A stretch of 64,000 nt of DNA, from positions 124,001 to 188,000 of the forward strand of contig NZ_JAHKJW010000007.1 of assembly GCF_019710745.1 (NCBI RefSeq), given 5' to 3'. The notes under the pieces were generated by a model that did not search any database, was not told the DNA's origin, and was given only the letters and a program-made list of their open reading frames with translations. Position 1 is the stretch's first letter, and each line of letters opens with the position of its first letter. The DNA comes from Streptomyces beigongshangae (GTDB lineage: Bacteria > Actinomycetota > Actinomycetes > Streptomycetales > Streptomycetaceae). Of this stretch, positions 1 to 8,184 are shown piece by piece. The position numbers and the translations under genes were made by a program.

Positions 1-883
1 CGATCTTTCGCAGGGTGGTGAAGTCCTGTGCGTCGACGCCGGGTTCGGTCAGCATCATGCGGAGCATGGCGGGTACGACGCAGGCGGTGGTGACGCCCAG
101 GTCCCGGATGAGGTCGACGGCCGTGCGGGCGGCGAAGGCGCGCATCGCCACGACGGTCGTACCCGCGTTGAAGCTCTGGGTGGCCCACCACAGGCCGCCG
201 ACGTGGAACCCCGGGATGCCGATCAGGGCGATGTCACCGGTACGCCAGTCGATCCAGTCCAGCCCCTCGCCCGCCAGCGCGTCGCGGATCGCGAAGAAGC
301 TGCGGTGGGCGAGGACGACGCCCTTGGGCAGTCCGGTGGTGCCGCTGGTGTAGAGCTGGGCCACCGGGGTGTCCGGACCGGCCCCGGACTCCGGCTCGGC
401 CTCGGAGTGGCCGGCTGTCCACTCCGCGCAGCCGTCCGCGCCGGCGAGGGCGACGACCGTCTCCGGCGGTGTGCCCCGCAGGGCGTCGACGACGGGGGCG
501 AACTCCTCCTCCAGGAAGAGCAGCCGGGCGCCGGAGTCCTGCAGGATGTGGCTGACCTCGGGTGCGGTGAGCCGCCAGTTGACGGGCACGAGGACGGTGC
601 CGCTCTTGGCGCAGCCGAAGAGGATCTCGTAGTAGTGCTCGGACTCCTTGCCGAGGTAGGCGACCCGGTCGCCCTCGCCCAGTCCGGCGGCGCGCAGGGC
701 GTGGGCGATCCGGTTGCTGCCGCGGTGCAGGGCCCCGTACGAGAGGGTGCGCCCTTCGCAGAGCACGGCGGCCCGGTCGGGCCGGCGCCCGGCGTGGAAC
801 CGGGCGCTGTGCACGAGGGTGCGCAGTTCGGGGTGGTGGATGCGGTCGGCCGCCGGCGGCGGTGTCGCCGTGGAGGTCTTCAT
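1..883 (-). CDS. AMP-forming fatty acyl ligase, ScoC/FadD10-like (3' end outside window)
   Basis: The visible 294 codons are the N-terminal part of an ANL-superfamily adenylating enzyme. The core P-loop LYTSGTTGLPKGVV is present at about residues 178-191, followed by a typical AMP-binding core (GDIALIGIPGFHVGGLWW). ANL enzymes activate a carboxylic acid as acyl-AMP and pass it to CoA or an ACP. The gene lies 51 nt after the FcoT-like gene in one leftward operon that also has its own ACP. By analogy with ScoC and FadD10 I infer that it loads an unsaturated or isonitrile fatty acid onto that ACP. The ATG at 881-883 follows a GGAGG-type ribosome site. Family assignment is firm; the ACP-loading role is inference. 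Confidence 0.9.
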   Translation of the reverse strand, partial: MKTSTATPPPAADRIHHPELRTLVHSARFHAGRRPDRAAVLCEGRTLSYGALHRGSNRIAHALRAAGLGEGDRVAYLGKESEHYYEILFGCAKSGTVLVPVNWRLTAPEVSHILQDSGARLLFLEEEFAPVVDALRGTPPETVVALAGADGCAEWTAGHSEAEPESGAGPDTPVAQLYTSGTTGLPKGVVLAHRSFFAIRDALAGEGLDWIDWRTGDIALIGIPGFHVGGLWWATQSFNAGTTVVAMRAFAARTAVDLIRDLGVTTACVVPAMLRMMLTEPGVDAQDFTTLRKI

Positions 884-934
884 GGGCGGTCCTCCGGTGA
901 TCAGGGGGAGAGACAGGGTGGGATGAGGGTGGGA

Positions 935-1483
935 TCAGGAAATGCCGACGAAGGCGAGGGTCACCTCGCCGTCGCAGCGGCCACGGCCGGCGTCCCAGTA
1001 CCGGTACGACGTCTCGGCGTGCAGGAACGGGCTGCCGCCGCCCGGGGAGCGCCGGGTGACGGACCGGAACCGGATCTCCCCGTGGAAGGAGCGGGGGTCG
1101 ACCGGGCGGCGGAAATTACCGGTGAAGCGGGCGATGAGGATGTCCGGGAGCTGGTGCCGCCAGAAGTCGTCGGGCGTCCAGGACTCGAAGCCGGTCAGCA
1201 GTCCTTCCCGCACGGACTTGGCGACCAGGTAGTACATCATCTGGTTGTAGGCGATGTTGGCCTCGACCGCGTTCAGATGGCCGGTGTCGTCGATGTACCA
1301 GGAGTCCGCGACGGCGAACTCGCAGCGCGCCGAGGCGAGTCCGGCCTCCGCTGTGACCCGGGCGCTCCTGAGGTACTTGCAGTGCGCCTTGTAGGGCACG
1401 AGTACGCGGGCCAGCAGTTCCCCGTCCGTGGGGTACACGTGTTCCGGCGGGGCCTCGGCGCGGTCGGCGGCGGGCGCGCTCAC
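935..1483 (-). CDS. FcoT/ScoD-like acyl thioesterase (Michael-addition thioesterase)
   Basis: This 182-residue hotdog-fold protein closely resembles the Mycobacterium FcoT (Rv0098) family, with the hallmark stretches [36 protein letters not shown] and [16 protein letters not shown]. Tyr63, Asn71 and Asn80 line up with residues reported as functionally important in FcoT. In isonitrile lipopeptide clusters the homologue ScoD adds glycine to an alpha,beta-unsaturated acyl-ACP and releases the resulting beta-amino acid. The start is GTG and overlaps the TGA of the upstream oxygenase (GTGA), which implies translational coupling. The length equals the family norm. Family assignment is firm; the glycine-adding chemistry is inferred from the neighbours. 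Confidence 0.92.
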   Translation of the reverse strand: MSAPAADRAEAPPEHVYPTDGELLARVLVPYKAHCKYLRSARVTAEAGLASARCEFAVADSWYIDDTGHLNAVEANIAYNQMMYYLVAKSVREGLLTGFESWTPDDFWRHQLPDILIARFTGNFRRPVDPRSFHGEIRFRSVTRRSPGGGSPFLHAETSYRYWDAGRGRCDGEVTLAFVGIS

Positions 1484-2370
1484 GCGGCCCGGATCCCGTC
1501 GTGCAGCTTGCGCCCGTCGTGGACGGTGACGCGGTAGGAGACGGTCGGCTCCGGGGTGGTTGTGTGCCGGGCGCGGTGGATGAGGCTGCGGTTGTCCCAG
1601 ACCAGCAGGTCGCCCTTCCCGAAGCCCTGCAGGTGGATGTTGTCGTGCTCGAAGGTTTCGTCGAGCTGGCCCGTGGCGTCGAACAGCCGCTTGAGGAGCT
1701 CGTCGTCGAGGGGGTTGCCGTCCGCGTCCTCGATACCGACGGTGAAGCCCTCGCTGATGTACAGGACGGTCTCGCCGGTGAAGGGATGGATGAAGGTGGT
1801 GGGTTGGCGGACGGCCGGGGTCCTGGTCTCGACCTCGTCGATGATCTCGGAGATCGGGCGGTAGACGTCATGCGGGCGGATCTTGAAGTACTTGCGGACG
1901 GAGTGCTTGCAGAAGGTGCCCCCGATCTCCTCCTTCAGGTCGGCGGGCAGCCTCGCGTACGCACGGCCCATGTCGATGAAGTACGTGCCGCGGTTCTTCT
2001 CCGGGACGACCTGCGGATGTATGAGGGTGATGCCGAAGGGGTCGGGCATGAACTGGTAGTCGGCGTGCCAGAACTTGCCGGTCTTCGGGACACCTATCTG
2101 CCTGCCGTTCTCCGGGACGTTGGAGGAGACGAACACCTCCGGCACCTCCGGGTGCCGGTACATGGGCTCGTAGTAGGTCTCGGGACGGCCGAGGCGCCGG
2201 CCGAGCGCCAGGAACTGCCGGGGTGAGAGGTCCTGGCCCTTGAGGACCGCGATCTTCTTCGTGCGGACGGTCCGCTTGAGCGTGTCGACGTCGGCGTCGG
2301 AGGCGGTGGTGTGGTCGAAGCCCTCGACGCTCGCTCCGAGGAACGCGCCGGGCTGATCGGTGATCTTCAT
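1480..2370 (-). CDS. ScoE-like Fe(II)/2-oxoglutarate oxidase/decarboxylase (isonitrile synthase)
   Basis: This 296-residue TauD/TfdA-family enzyme is very similar along its whole length to ScoE. The iron triad is His102-x-Asp104 (FWHADYQF) and His265 (SLIHRARHT). The substrate-pocket residues described for ScoE are also present: Tyr66, Tyr67 and Tyr71 (ETYYEPMY), Lys163 (YFKIRP), His269 and Arg280, all with the same constant numbering offset. ScoE converts an N-carboxymethyl-3-amino fatty acid into a 3-isocyano fatty acid by two oxidations and a decarboxylation. The neighbours supply the ACP, acyl ligase and thioesterase of that pathway. It sits 54 nt downstream of the ACP gene. ScoE-like function is highly likely; the exact chain length of the substrate is unknown. 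Confidence 0.95.
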   Translation of the reverse strand: MKITDQPGAFLGASVEGFDHTTASDADVDTLKRTVRTKKIAVLKGQDLSPRQFLALGRRLGRPETYYEPMYRHPEVPEVFVSSNVPENGRQIGVPKTGKFWHADYQFMPDPFGITLIHPQVVPEKNRGTYFIDMGRAYARLPADLKEEIGGTFCKHSVRKYFKIRPHDVYRPISEIIDEVETRTPAVRQPTTFIHPFTGETVLYISEGFTVGIEDADGNPLDDELLKRLFDATGQLDETFEHDNIHLQGFGKGDLLVWDNRSLIHRARHTTTPEPTVSYRVTVHDGRKLHDGIRAA

Positions 2371-2424
2371 GATGTCGCCTTCTGTGTCGGGGTCTGCGTG
2401 CCGGGGTCTGCCTGTCGGGGTGGG

Positions 2425-2661
2425 TCAGACCGTTTCCCCGGCGTCGATCAGCTCCGCGGCGCCGGCCATCGTGAGGGTGGGACGCAGCTCGCTGTCGTGG
2501 ACGGTGACGCCGAGGTCCCGCTCGATACGGATGCTGATGTCGACCAGGGTCAGCGAGTCGACGTCCAGGTCGGCGAAGGTCGCCTCGGGCGTGAACCGCT
2601 CGACCGGGGTGCCGTGGAGTTTCGCGACGATCTCCACCAGTCGGTCGTAGGTGGTGCTCAT
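2425..2661 (-). CDS. Acyl carrier protein (ScoB-like)
   Basis: This 78-residue protein has the carrier motif DLDVDSLTLVDI, with Ser36 as the expected phosphopantetheine attachment site. Helix II residues after the DSL motif are typical for interaction with partner enzymes. The ATG overlaps the TGA of the ketosynthase gene (ATGA), so the two are probably translated together. In the isonitrile pathway the acyl chain is held on a dedicated ACP (ScoB) while the thioesterase acts on it. Here it is also the likely partner of the adjacent KASIII-like enzyme and of the acyl ligase at the end of the visible operon. Confidence 0.95.
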   Translation of the reverse strand: MSTTYDRLVEIVAKLHGTPVERFTPEATFADLDVDSLTLVDISIRIERDLGVTVHDSELRPTLTMAGAAELIDAGETV

Positions 2662-3830
2662 GACGGGCTGTCCTCTCCGATGCTGTCTGCGCTGTCTGCG
2701 CCGTACGGGGCGAGGGGTTCGCGGGGCGGGGCGGGCGGGGGCGGATCCGGCCAGGTCAGCAAGCAGGAGCCCCAGGTCAGTCCGCCGCCGAAGGCGGTGA
2801 GCAGGAGCCGGTCGCCGGGGCGGAGCGCGCGCTGGGCGGCGGCGTCGGCGAGGGCGAGCGGGATGGAGGCGGCACCGGTGTTGCCCACCGCGTCGACGTT
2901 GGCGACGCAGCGTTCCCGGGGCAGGCCGAGGTCGTCGGCGACGGCGTGCAGGATGCGCAGGTTGGCCTGGTGGGGTACGAAGTGGTCGACGTCGTCGGTC
3001 TTCCAGCCGGCGGCGGCCAGGGTCGTGCGGGCGGAGGCGGCCATGCGGGTGACCGCGTGCCGGTAGACCTCGTTGCCGCGCATCGCGAAGTGCCGCTCGG
3101 CGCGCGAGGGCTCGGTGTGCGGGAGTTCGGTGCGCGAGGGCTCGGTGCGCGAGGGCTCGGTTTCGGCGGGGCCCCGGCGTGAACCGCCTGCGGCGACCAT
3201 GATCAGGTCCTCGTGGGTGCCGTCGCTGCCGAGGTCGAAGTGGCCGACCGCACCCGGCTCGTCGGGGTGCCCGGCGCGCAGGACGACGGCTCCGGCGCCG
3301 TCTCCGAAGACGATCGCGTTGGCCCGGTCGAGGGGGTCCACGATGGTGGAGTAGGTGTCGGCCCCGATCAGCAGGACCCGCCGTGCGACGCCTGCCGCGA
3401 TCAGTCCGGCGGCGGTGGCGAGTCCGTAGACGAACCCGGTGCACACCGCGCCGACGTCGAAGGCGGCGGCCCGGTCCAGGCCGAGCCGCGCGGCGACCAC
3501 GGGTGCGGTCGCCGGGCAGGGCCGGTCCGGGGTCGTGGTGGTGACGATCACCGTGTCGACCGGATCCTCGCCGGCGGACGGCGATTCGCCCAGGACGGGC
3601 CTCACGTTGCGCAGGGCGAGCCGCCCCGCTTCGACAGCCAGGTCGGAGGTGGCCTGGCCGGGTTCGGCGACATGCCTGCGGCGGATTCCCGTACGGGTCC
3701 GGATCCAGGTGTCGTCGGTGTCCAGCCGTTGGGCGAGTTCGTCGTTCGTGACCACGCGGGGCGGTACCCAGCCGGCCACTGCGCACAGGACAGCGGCGGG
3801 AGCCCGCGGGGTCGGGGCGGGTACGGGCAC
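2658..3830 (-). CDS. KASIII (FabH)-like 3-oxoacyl-ACP synthase
   Basis: This 390-residue thiolase-fold protein has the KASIII triad: Cys130 in VGAVCTGF, His287 in VPHQAN and Asn317 in VGNTGAAS, so it should be active. KASIII enzymes condense an acyl-CoA with malonyl-ACP. It is longer than ordinary FabH (about 320-335 residues). An insertion at residues 223-245 consists of repeated TEPSR-like units from 15-bp repeats near 3108-3165, and there is a proline-rich tail of about 30 residues. The GTG start at 3830 is chosen because it follows AGGAGG with good spacing; upstream reading is poor. It could build the acyl chain for the isonitrile product or be a resistant copy of the FabH target. Confidence 0.9.
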   Translation of the reverse strand: MPVPAPTPRAPAAVLCAVAGWVPPRVVTNDELAQRLDTDDTWIRTRTGIRRRHVAEPGQATSDLAVEAGRLALRNVRPVLGESPSAGEDPVDTVIVTTTTPDRPCPATAPVVAARLGLDRAAAFDVGAVCTGFVYGLATAAGLIAAGVARRVLLIGADTYSTIVDPLDRANAIVFGDGAGAVVLRAGHPDEPGAVGHFDLGSDGTHEDLIMVAAGGSRRGPAETEPSRTEPSRTELPHTEPSRAERHFAMRGNEVYRHAVTRMAASARTTLAAAGWKTDDVDHFVPHQANLRILHAVADDLGLPRERCVANVDAVGNTGAASIPLALADAAAQRALRPGDRLLLTAFGGGLTWGSCLLTWPDPPPPAPPREPLAPYGADSADSIGEDSPS

Positions 3831-3937
3831 GGCGGTCCTCCTGAGGAGTGGGGTGCGGTACGGATGACGGAGAGGTCGAGGGCACGGGGATTGGAATGGG
3901 GGACAGTGGGGACAGTGGGGACCGGGCCGGGGCCGGG

Positions 3938-5308
3938 CTACACAGGCGCGGCCGCTCTGCGCAGGCCGGACGTCAGCAGCGCGCCGCAGCCGATGCCGGC
4001 CGCCGCCGTGAACACCGCGGCCCGGATCCCGCTCAGAAGGGCGCCGTCCGACGGTCCCTGTCCCACACCGCCCGCGAGGGCCACGAGCAGGGCGAGACCC
4101 ACCGCTCCGCCCACCTGGAGGCTGGTGGAGGCCATTCCCGACGCCACGCCCTGGTCCTCGGGGGCCACACCGGAGGCGGCGACGATCCACATGCCGGTCC
4201 ACGTGGCGCCCTGCCCGATCCCCAGCAGGACGATCCCGGGAAGCAGCAGCGCGTACGGGCCGCCCGCGGTGAGGGCCAGCCCCAGGGCGGCGGCTCCGGT
4301 CGCGCCCAGCGCCATGCCCCCGGCCAGCATGCGGCGCACGCCGGCAACGGCCACGGCCCGCTCACCGAGCTGGGTGCCGACGGCCGTCACGACGGCCGGT
4401 ACGAGGAAGGCCAGACCGGTCGCGAAGGCGCTGTAGCCGCGCACGGTCTGGTAATAGAGGGTCAGGAAATAGGGAAGTGCGCTGAAGGTCGCGCTGTAGA
4501 GGGCGGTGACGGCCATCGCGGCGGTCGGGCCGCGCCGGGCGAACAGCCGTACCGGCACCAGCGGGTCGGGGGAACGCCTCTCGACGACGGCGAAGAGGGC
4601 CAGGAAGGCCAGTGACAGTGCGGCACTCGCCAGGGTGAGCGGACTGGTCCAACCGGTCTCGGGTGCGTTGACCAGCAGGAACACCAGCAGGGTGATCCCC
4701 GCGGTCGCGGCCAGGGCGCCGGTCACGTCGAACTGCCCGGTGCCGGTCCGCCGGGCGTCCGGGGGGAACAGCTTCCGTCCCGCCCAGGCGATGCCCGCCG
4801 CGACGGGGACGTTGACCAGGAACACCGAGGGCCAGCCGAACGCGTCCACCAGGACTCCGCCGAGCAGGGAGCCCAGGCACAGGCCGCCGGCTCCTGCCGC
4901 GCCCCATACCGCCAGCGCCCGGTTCCGGGCGGCGCCCTCCGGGTAGATCGTGTTGATCAGGGAGAGGGTGGCCGGGAACAGGAGCGATCCGCCGATGCCC
5001 TGGAGGGCCCGGACCGCGACGAGCACCCCGGGGGACTGCGCGAACCCGCCCACCAGTGAGGAACCGGCGTAGACGAGCGCTGCCGCGACGAAGGTCCGGC
5101 GGCGGCCGAGCAGGTCCGCCGTCCGTCCGCCCAGCAGCAGGAAGCCTCCCGTCGTCACGACGTAGGCGCTCACCACCCACTGCAGGTCGTGGTCGGCGAA
5201 GCCGAGATCGGCGCCTATCCCGGGCAGTGCCACGTAGACGATGTTGTAGTCGAGCGCGATGACCAGCTGGGCCAGGGACAGGACGAGCAGGGAAAGCCGG
5301 GCGTGCAT
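3938..5308 (-). CDS. MFS transporter, DHA2 (14-TM) drug exporter family
   Basis: This 456-residue inner-membrane protein starts with a first transmembrane helix containing ALDYNIVYVALPGIG, a variant of the DHA2 signature LDxTIVNVALP. It carries motif A (GGRTADLLGRRRTF) and motif C-like glycine-rich helices, and has about 14 hydrophobic segments. Such proteins export hydrophobic or amphipathic compounds with the proton gradient. It lies 34 nt after the hydroxylase gene and about 107 nt before the ketosynthase gene in the same operon, so export of, and self-protection against, the cluster product is the natural inference. The ATG at 5308 follows an AAGGA site. Confidence 0.92.
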   Translation of the reverse strand: MHARLSLLVLSLAQLVIALDYNIVYVALPGIGADLGFADHDLQWVVSAYVVTTGGFLLLGGRTADLLGRRRTFVAAALVYAGSSLVGGFAQSPGVLVAVRALQGIGGSLLFPATLSLINTIYPEGAARNRALAVWGAAGAGGLCLGSLLGGVLVDAFGWPSVFLVNVPVAAGIAWAGRKLFPPDARRTGTGQFDVTGALAATAGITLLVFLLVNAPETGWTSPLTLASAALSLAFLALFAVVERRSPDPLVPVRLFARRGPTAAMAVTALYSATFSALPYFLTLYYQTVRGYSAFATGLAFLVPAVVTAVGTQLGERAVAVAGVRRMLAGGMALGATGAAALGLALTAGGPYALLLPGIVLLGIGQGATWTGMWIVAASGVAPEDQGVASGMASTSLQVGGAVGLALLVALAGGVGQGPSDGALLSGIRAAVFTAAAGIGCGALLTSGLRRAAAPV

Positions 5309-5342
5309 GAATCGATCCTTTTACCGAAGGGATTTCAGGTAC

Positions 5343-6098
5343 TCAGTGCTCCCCCATCAGTCGCCGTATCTCCTGGATGAGGACCGTCAGCGCCCGTCGT
5401 TCGGGCAGGGTCGTCTCCGGATGCCAGAGGTCCACGAGCAGACAGGTGCGCGGCCGGTCCCCGTCGTTGCGTGCCGCGTGCTCGAAGGAGTAGTCGAAGA
5501 GCAGGCAGCGCCCCTCCTGCCAGGAACGGGTCTCCCCCGCCACCGTGAGGCTGCACCCGTCCGGAATGTCGACGGCGAGGTGCAGGTTGATGCTGAAGTT
5601 CCACAGATCGCAATGCGGAGCGATCGAGGCCCCGGGCAGCAGTGTGGAGAAATGGGATTCCAGCAGGGGGCAGATCTTCCCGGTGTCGACGGCGAACTCC
5701 TCGAGCACCTTGCAGGCGGTCGGCACCGTGTCGGCCGCCTCACCGACCAGGCTTCCGCCGCGGTAGAGATAGAGGGCCTGCCAGTTCTCCTGCCGGGTCA
5801 GGTAGTGCTCGTAGTCGGAGAACACCTCCCGCCGGGCCTTCCACGCCGATCCCAGTTCTTCCTTGATGGCCGGATGAGCCGATTCCAGTGCCTCGACGAC
5901 CGGGGTCAGTTCGGGGTAGGCGTAGGGGTCGTGCCAGGGGATCGGGGACAGTCCGGGCAGGATCCACCTGGCGCCTGTCTGGAGGGGGTGCCGCGGCCCG
6001 CCCCCGCCGGGCTCCAGCATCCGCTCCACACGGCTGACCGAGTCCGCTCCGTGGTCTCTTCCGATCGCCGCGAAGGCGTTCTCGATCTCCGGCGTCAT
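5343..6098 (-). CDS. Aspartyl/asparaginyl beta-hydroxylase (AspH/LpxO) family oxygenase
   Basis: This 251-residue protein contains the AspH domain at about residues 140-230: IAPHCDLWNFSINLHLAVDIPDGC, then SWQEGRCLLFDYSFEHAARND and LLVDLWHP. The probable iron ligands are His162, Asp164 and His207. Many AspH enzymes have glycine at the Asp position, whereas here an HxD carboxylate is present. Family members hydroxylate Asp/Asn side chains or, like LpxO, lipid acyl chains. As first gene of the isonitrile operon it probably hydroxylates the fatty chain or an amino-acid part of the product. The ATG at 6098 is preceded by AGGAGG; a longer upstream reading frame lacks a ribosome site and looks non-coding. 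The substrate is unknown. Confidence 0.88.
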   Translation of the reverse strand: MTPEIENAFAAIGRDHGADSVSRVERMLEPGGGGPRHPLQTGARWILPGLSPIPWHDPYAYPELTPVVEALESAHPAIKEELGSAWKARREVFSDYEHYLTRQENWQALYLYRGGSLVGEAADTVPTACKVLEEFAVDTGKICPLLESHFSTLLPGASIAPHCDLWNFSINLHLAVDIPDGCSLTVAGETRSWQEGRCLLFDYSFEHAARNDGDRPRTCLLVDLWHPETTLPERRALTVLIQEIRRLMGEH

Positions 6099-6364
6099 AC
6101 GGCCCTCCTGACTGGTGCCACGACCAGGCGCGGGGCCGGGTCGTCGCACCAGTAGTCGGGCGCGGGACGCGACGGGTTCCCACGAGTTCCGCCGGCTCTC
6201 GGGCACACCGGCCGGGAAAAGGATTATGACGGGAAATAGACGGTCATTCGCCCCATTCCCCTCATGGCTGTTATTCACCTTTTCCGGTCATGCCCTGGCG
6301 GCCAGTCTCACGGCGCCGGGCCGACAGGTCCGCCCGACCCTCGACCGGGGAGATGAAACGGCGT
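6099..6364. promoter_or_regulatory. Divergent intergenic region upstream of the isonitrile operon
   Basis: This 266-bp gap separates the leftward isonitrile operon from the rightward lamin-tail gene and must contain the promoters of both. The part at 6215-6290 is clearly more A+T rich than its surroundings. On the minus strand it contains CATAAT (plus 6223-6228 read in reverse), a possible -10 box about 125 nt before the hydroxylase start, but I see no convincing -35 partner. No clear operator palindrome was found. Confidence 0.35.
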
Positions 6365-7056
6365 ATGTCCAAAGTCGACACATCAGGCACCTGGACCGCC
6401 ATCAGCGTGACACCGCCCAGCCTCGAAGGCCTCAACACCAGCCATGTCACCTGGGGCGTTCCCGCGGAAAGCCGCAAGAGCGGGTACGTGTTCACCGGCG
6501 GGACCGTGGAGGCCCTGCTGGACGGCACCGAGTTCGCACTCGGGACGATCACGCACCAGAACTACCCGATCACGGGGATATCGACGGGACCGAGCACGCG
6601 GTCGTGATCACCGGCTTCAAGCAGAACGGCAGGATCGTCACGAGGTTCGTCAGCCCCGAGAACGGCGCCAACGACGCCGAGCTCGTCGCCGTCCTCTCCC
6701 GGACGGGCCGGCCCGACGTGCACATCACCACCGTACGGTTCAAGGGCGAGGTCAAGCGCACCCAGGCCGACGAGTACGTCGAGGTGGTCAACCGGGGCAC
6801 CGCGCCCGCGGACATCACCGGCTGGGTCCTCGGCGCCGACGACGCCGGACAGGACTTCACCTTCCCGCCGAACACGGTGCTCCGGCCCGGTCAGCGCATC
6901 CGCGTCCACACCAACCAGGTCCACCCCGAGTGGGGCGGCCACTCCTACGGCAGCGGACGGCCCATCTGGAACGACCAGAGGGACGCGGCCGAGCTCCGGG
7001 ACACCCGGGGCAACCTCGTCTCCCGGTACTCCTACGGCTCCGCCGCCACTCCCTGA
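6365..7056 (+). pseudogene. Choice-of-anchor-K / lamin-tail domain protein, interrupted by a frameshift
   Basis: Two reading frames join to make one protein. The first, from ATG 6365, has MSKVDTSGTW, VTWGVPAESRKSGYVF and FALGTITHQNYPITG, which fits a choice-of-anchor-K domain (WG...SGYxF...GTxTHxNxPI). It hits a stop at 6605-6607. The second frame continues from about 6576 as DIDGTEHAVVITGFK and runs into a lamin-tail domain (DEYVEVVNRGTAPADITGW, FPPNTVLRPGQ) to the TGA at 7054-7056. A single-base indel near 6570-6595 is enough to explain this. Lamin-tail domains are usually found in secreted or surface proteins, but no signal peptide is visible here. A sequencing error cannot be excluded. 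Confidence 0.75.
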
Positions 7057-7067
7057 ACCCGCTCCGC

Positions 7068-7087
7068 CCCGGCCGTCCTCGGCCGGG
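7068..7087 (+). terminator. Hairpin after the lamin-tail gene
   Basis: A perfect 8-bp stem CCCGGCCG / CGGCCGGG with loop TCCT lies 11 nt after the stop codon. It is G+C rich and lacks a U-tract, as is common for Streptomyces terminators. Confidence 0.5.
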
Positions 7088-7377
7088 ACCCCGGGCACAC
7101 GGGTGCGCCGCCGGGGGCGCCGGGCGGCTTCAGGGCAGGTCGTCCGGGTCCGCGCCGGTGTTTTCCACCCCGTCGGTCGGGGACCCCTGGCGTCCGGTGG
7201 GCTGCAGGGACTCCTCGGAGGACGTGGGCACGCGGTGCAGGAGACCGTCCTCGTGCTCCCCGTACTGTTGGGTACCCCTGGCCGTACTCCTCAACCGCGA
7301 CCGTCGGCGGGCACCGCACCAGCCGCGGAGGACTGCTGGACCGGCGGCGGGCGGGGCCCCCGGAGCCTCCCCTGGGG
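7088..7377. other. Intergenic stretch with only a doubtful small frame
   Basis: No confident gene is seen. A minus-strand frame ending at 7130 gives a hydrophilic tail (EDGLLHRVPTSSEESLQPT) that could be the remnant C-terminus of a small secreted or membrane protein. Its N-terminal half is arginine-rich and has no recognisable domain or ribosome site. Confidence 0.3.
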
Positions 7378-7788
7378 TCACCCCGTGACCGGGGACTCCG
7401 CGACGCAGCCGCCGGCGGTCACCAGGCTTTCGGCGCTCTTCTCCTCAAGTACCTCGCCCTTGTAGGTGATCGTGCACGTGACCGCGGCACCCTCGGGGTC
7501 CGCGGCGACCGGCATGACCGCCGCGGGCATGATGCCGCGCAGCTCGACCGTCTTCCTCCAGGGCAGCTCAGGCCCGGACACCGACTCGATCTTCGGCTTC
7601 ATGGCCGTGCCACCGCCGCCGTGGAAGCCGATCGAGTCGACGTTCTTCCCCGTGACCTCGTAGGTGACTTCGTATGTCTCGTCCACCGCCTTGTCGACCT
7701 GGTCGACCGCCTCGGAACAGGAGCTGAGGCCGAGCGTGAGGCCGGCGACGGCGGCGGCGCGGACGGCGGCACGGACGGTGCGGTTCAT
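7378..7788 (-). CDS. MmpS-like lipoprotein
   Basis: This 136-residue protein starts with a lipoprotein signal (MNRTVRAAVRAAAVAGLTLGLSSC; shown in part by the lipobox LSSC at residues 21-24). The mature part has the MmpS-like pattern: VTYEVTGKNVDSIGF, LPWRKTVEL, AVTCTITYKGEVLEEKSAES and a final cysteine in TAGGCV. MmpS proteins are small periplasmic or membrane-anchored beta-sandwich proteins that, in mycobacteria, accompany MmpL transporters. No MmpL is nearby, so this is one of the stand-alone forms common in Streptomyces. The ATG at 7788 follows GGGGGGAT. The frame stays open upstream into a degraded hydrolase fragment, but the signal peptide fixes the start. Confidence 0.8.
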   Translation of the reverse strand: MNRTVRAAVRAAAVAGLTLGLSSCSEAVDQVDKAVDETYEVTYEVTGKNVDSIGFHGGGGTAMKPKIESVSGPELPWRKTVELRGIMPAAVMPVAADPEGAAVTCTITYKGEVLEEKSAESLVTAGGCVAESPVTG

Positions 7789-7879
7789 GGATCCCCCCGG
7801 ATCTTGAAGTCGGACGCGTAGCCAATCGCAAAGGCAGGGCAAAGTCAAAACGTTACGCATCCAACGAAGTAGCAGGTCA

Positions 7880-8184
7880 GAGAGGTTCGGCAGGAAGTTC
7901 CCCTGCAGGGCGGTGCCCCGCGCCTTGTCGACCAGCCGGAAGCGGCCGGTGGGGCCGGTCGGCCCGGCGGCCGCGTACGCGCTGCCGTGGCTGGTGAGCC
8001 TGCCGTCGGCGCCGTAGAGCGTGGAGTACCGGCAACTGGCGGTCCCGGCCCAGTCGTCGGCGAACCGGGCGTACCGCTCGACGTGGGGCAGGTTCTCCAG
8101 GAGCGGCACCAGTTCCTGGATCAGGGCGTCCGCCTTGGCATGGGTCGGCGTGCCGTACGTCTCCTTCCAGCCGGAGGTGTCGAC
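7880..8184 (-). pseudogene. Truncated secreted glycoside hydrolase fragment (Asl1/GH128-like C-terminus)
   Basis: Read on the minus strand from about 8184, the sequence gives GWKETYGTPTHAKADAL, LENLPHVERYARFAD and YGADGRLTSHGSAYAAAG. This matches the C-terminal end of Asl1-type glycosyl hydrolase catalytic domains (VERYAWFA... LTPxGxAYAAA). It is followed by RFRLVDKARGTALQGN, which resembles the start of a ricin-type carbohydrate-binding domain. The catalytic N-terminal part is absent and there is no start codon with a ribosome site. The frame simply runs on into the lipoprotein gene. This is a both-ends-truncated remnant. Confidence 0.6.
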
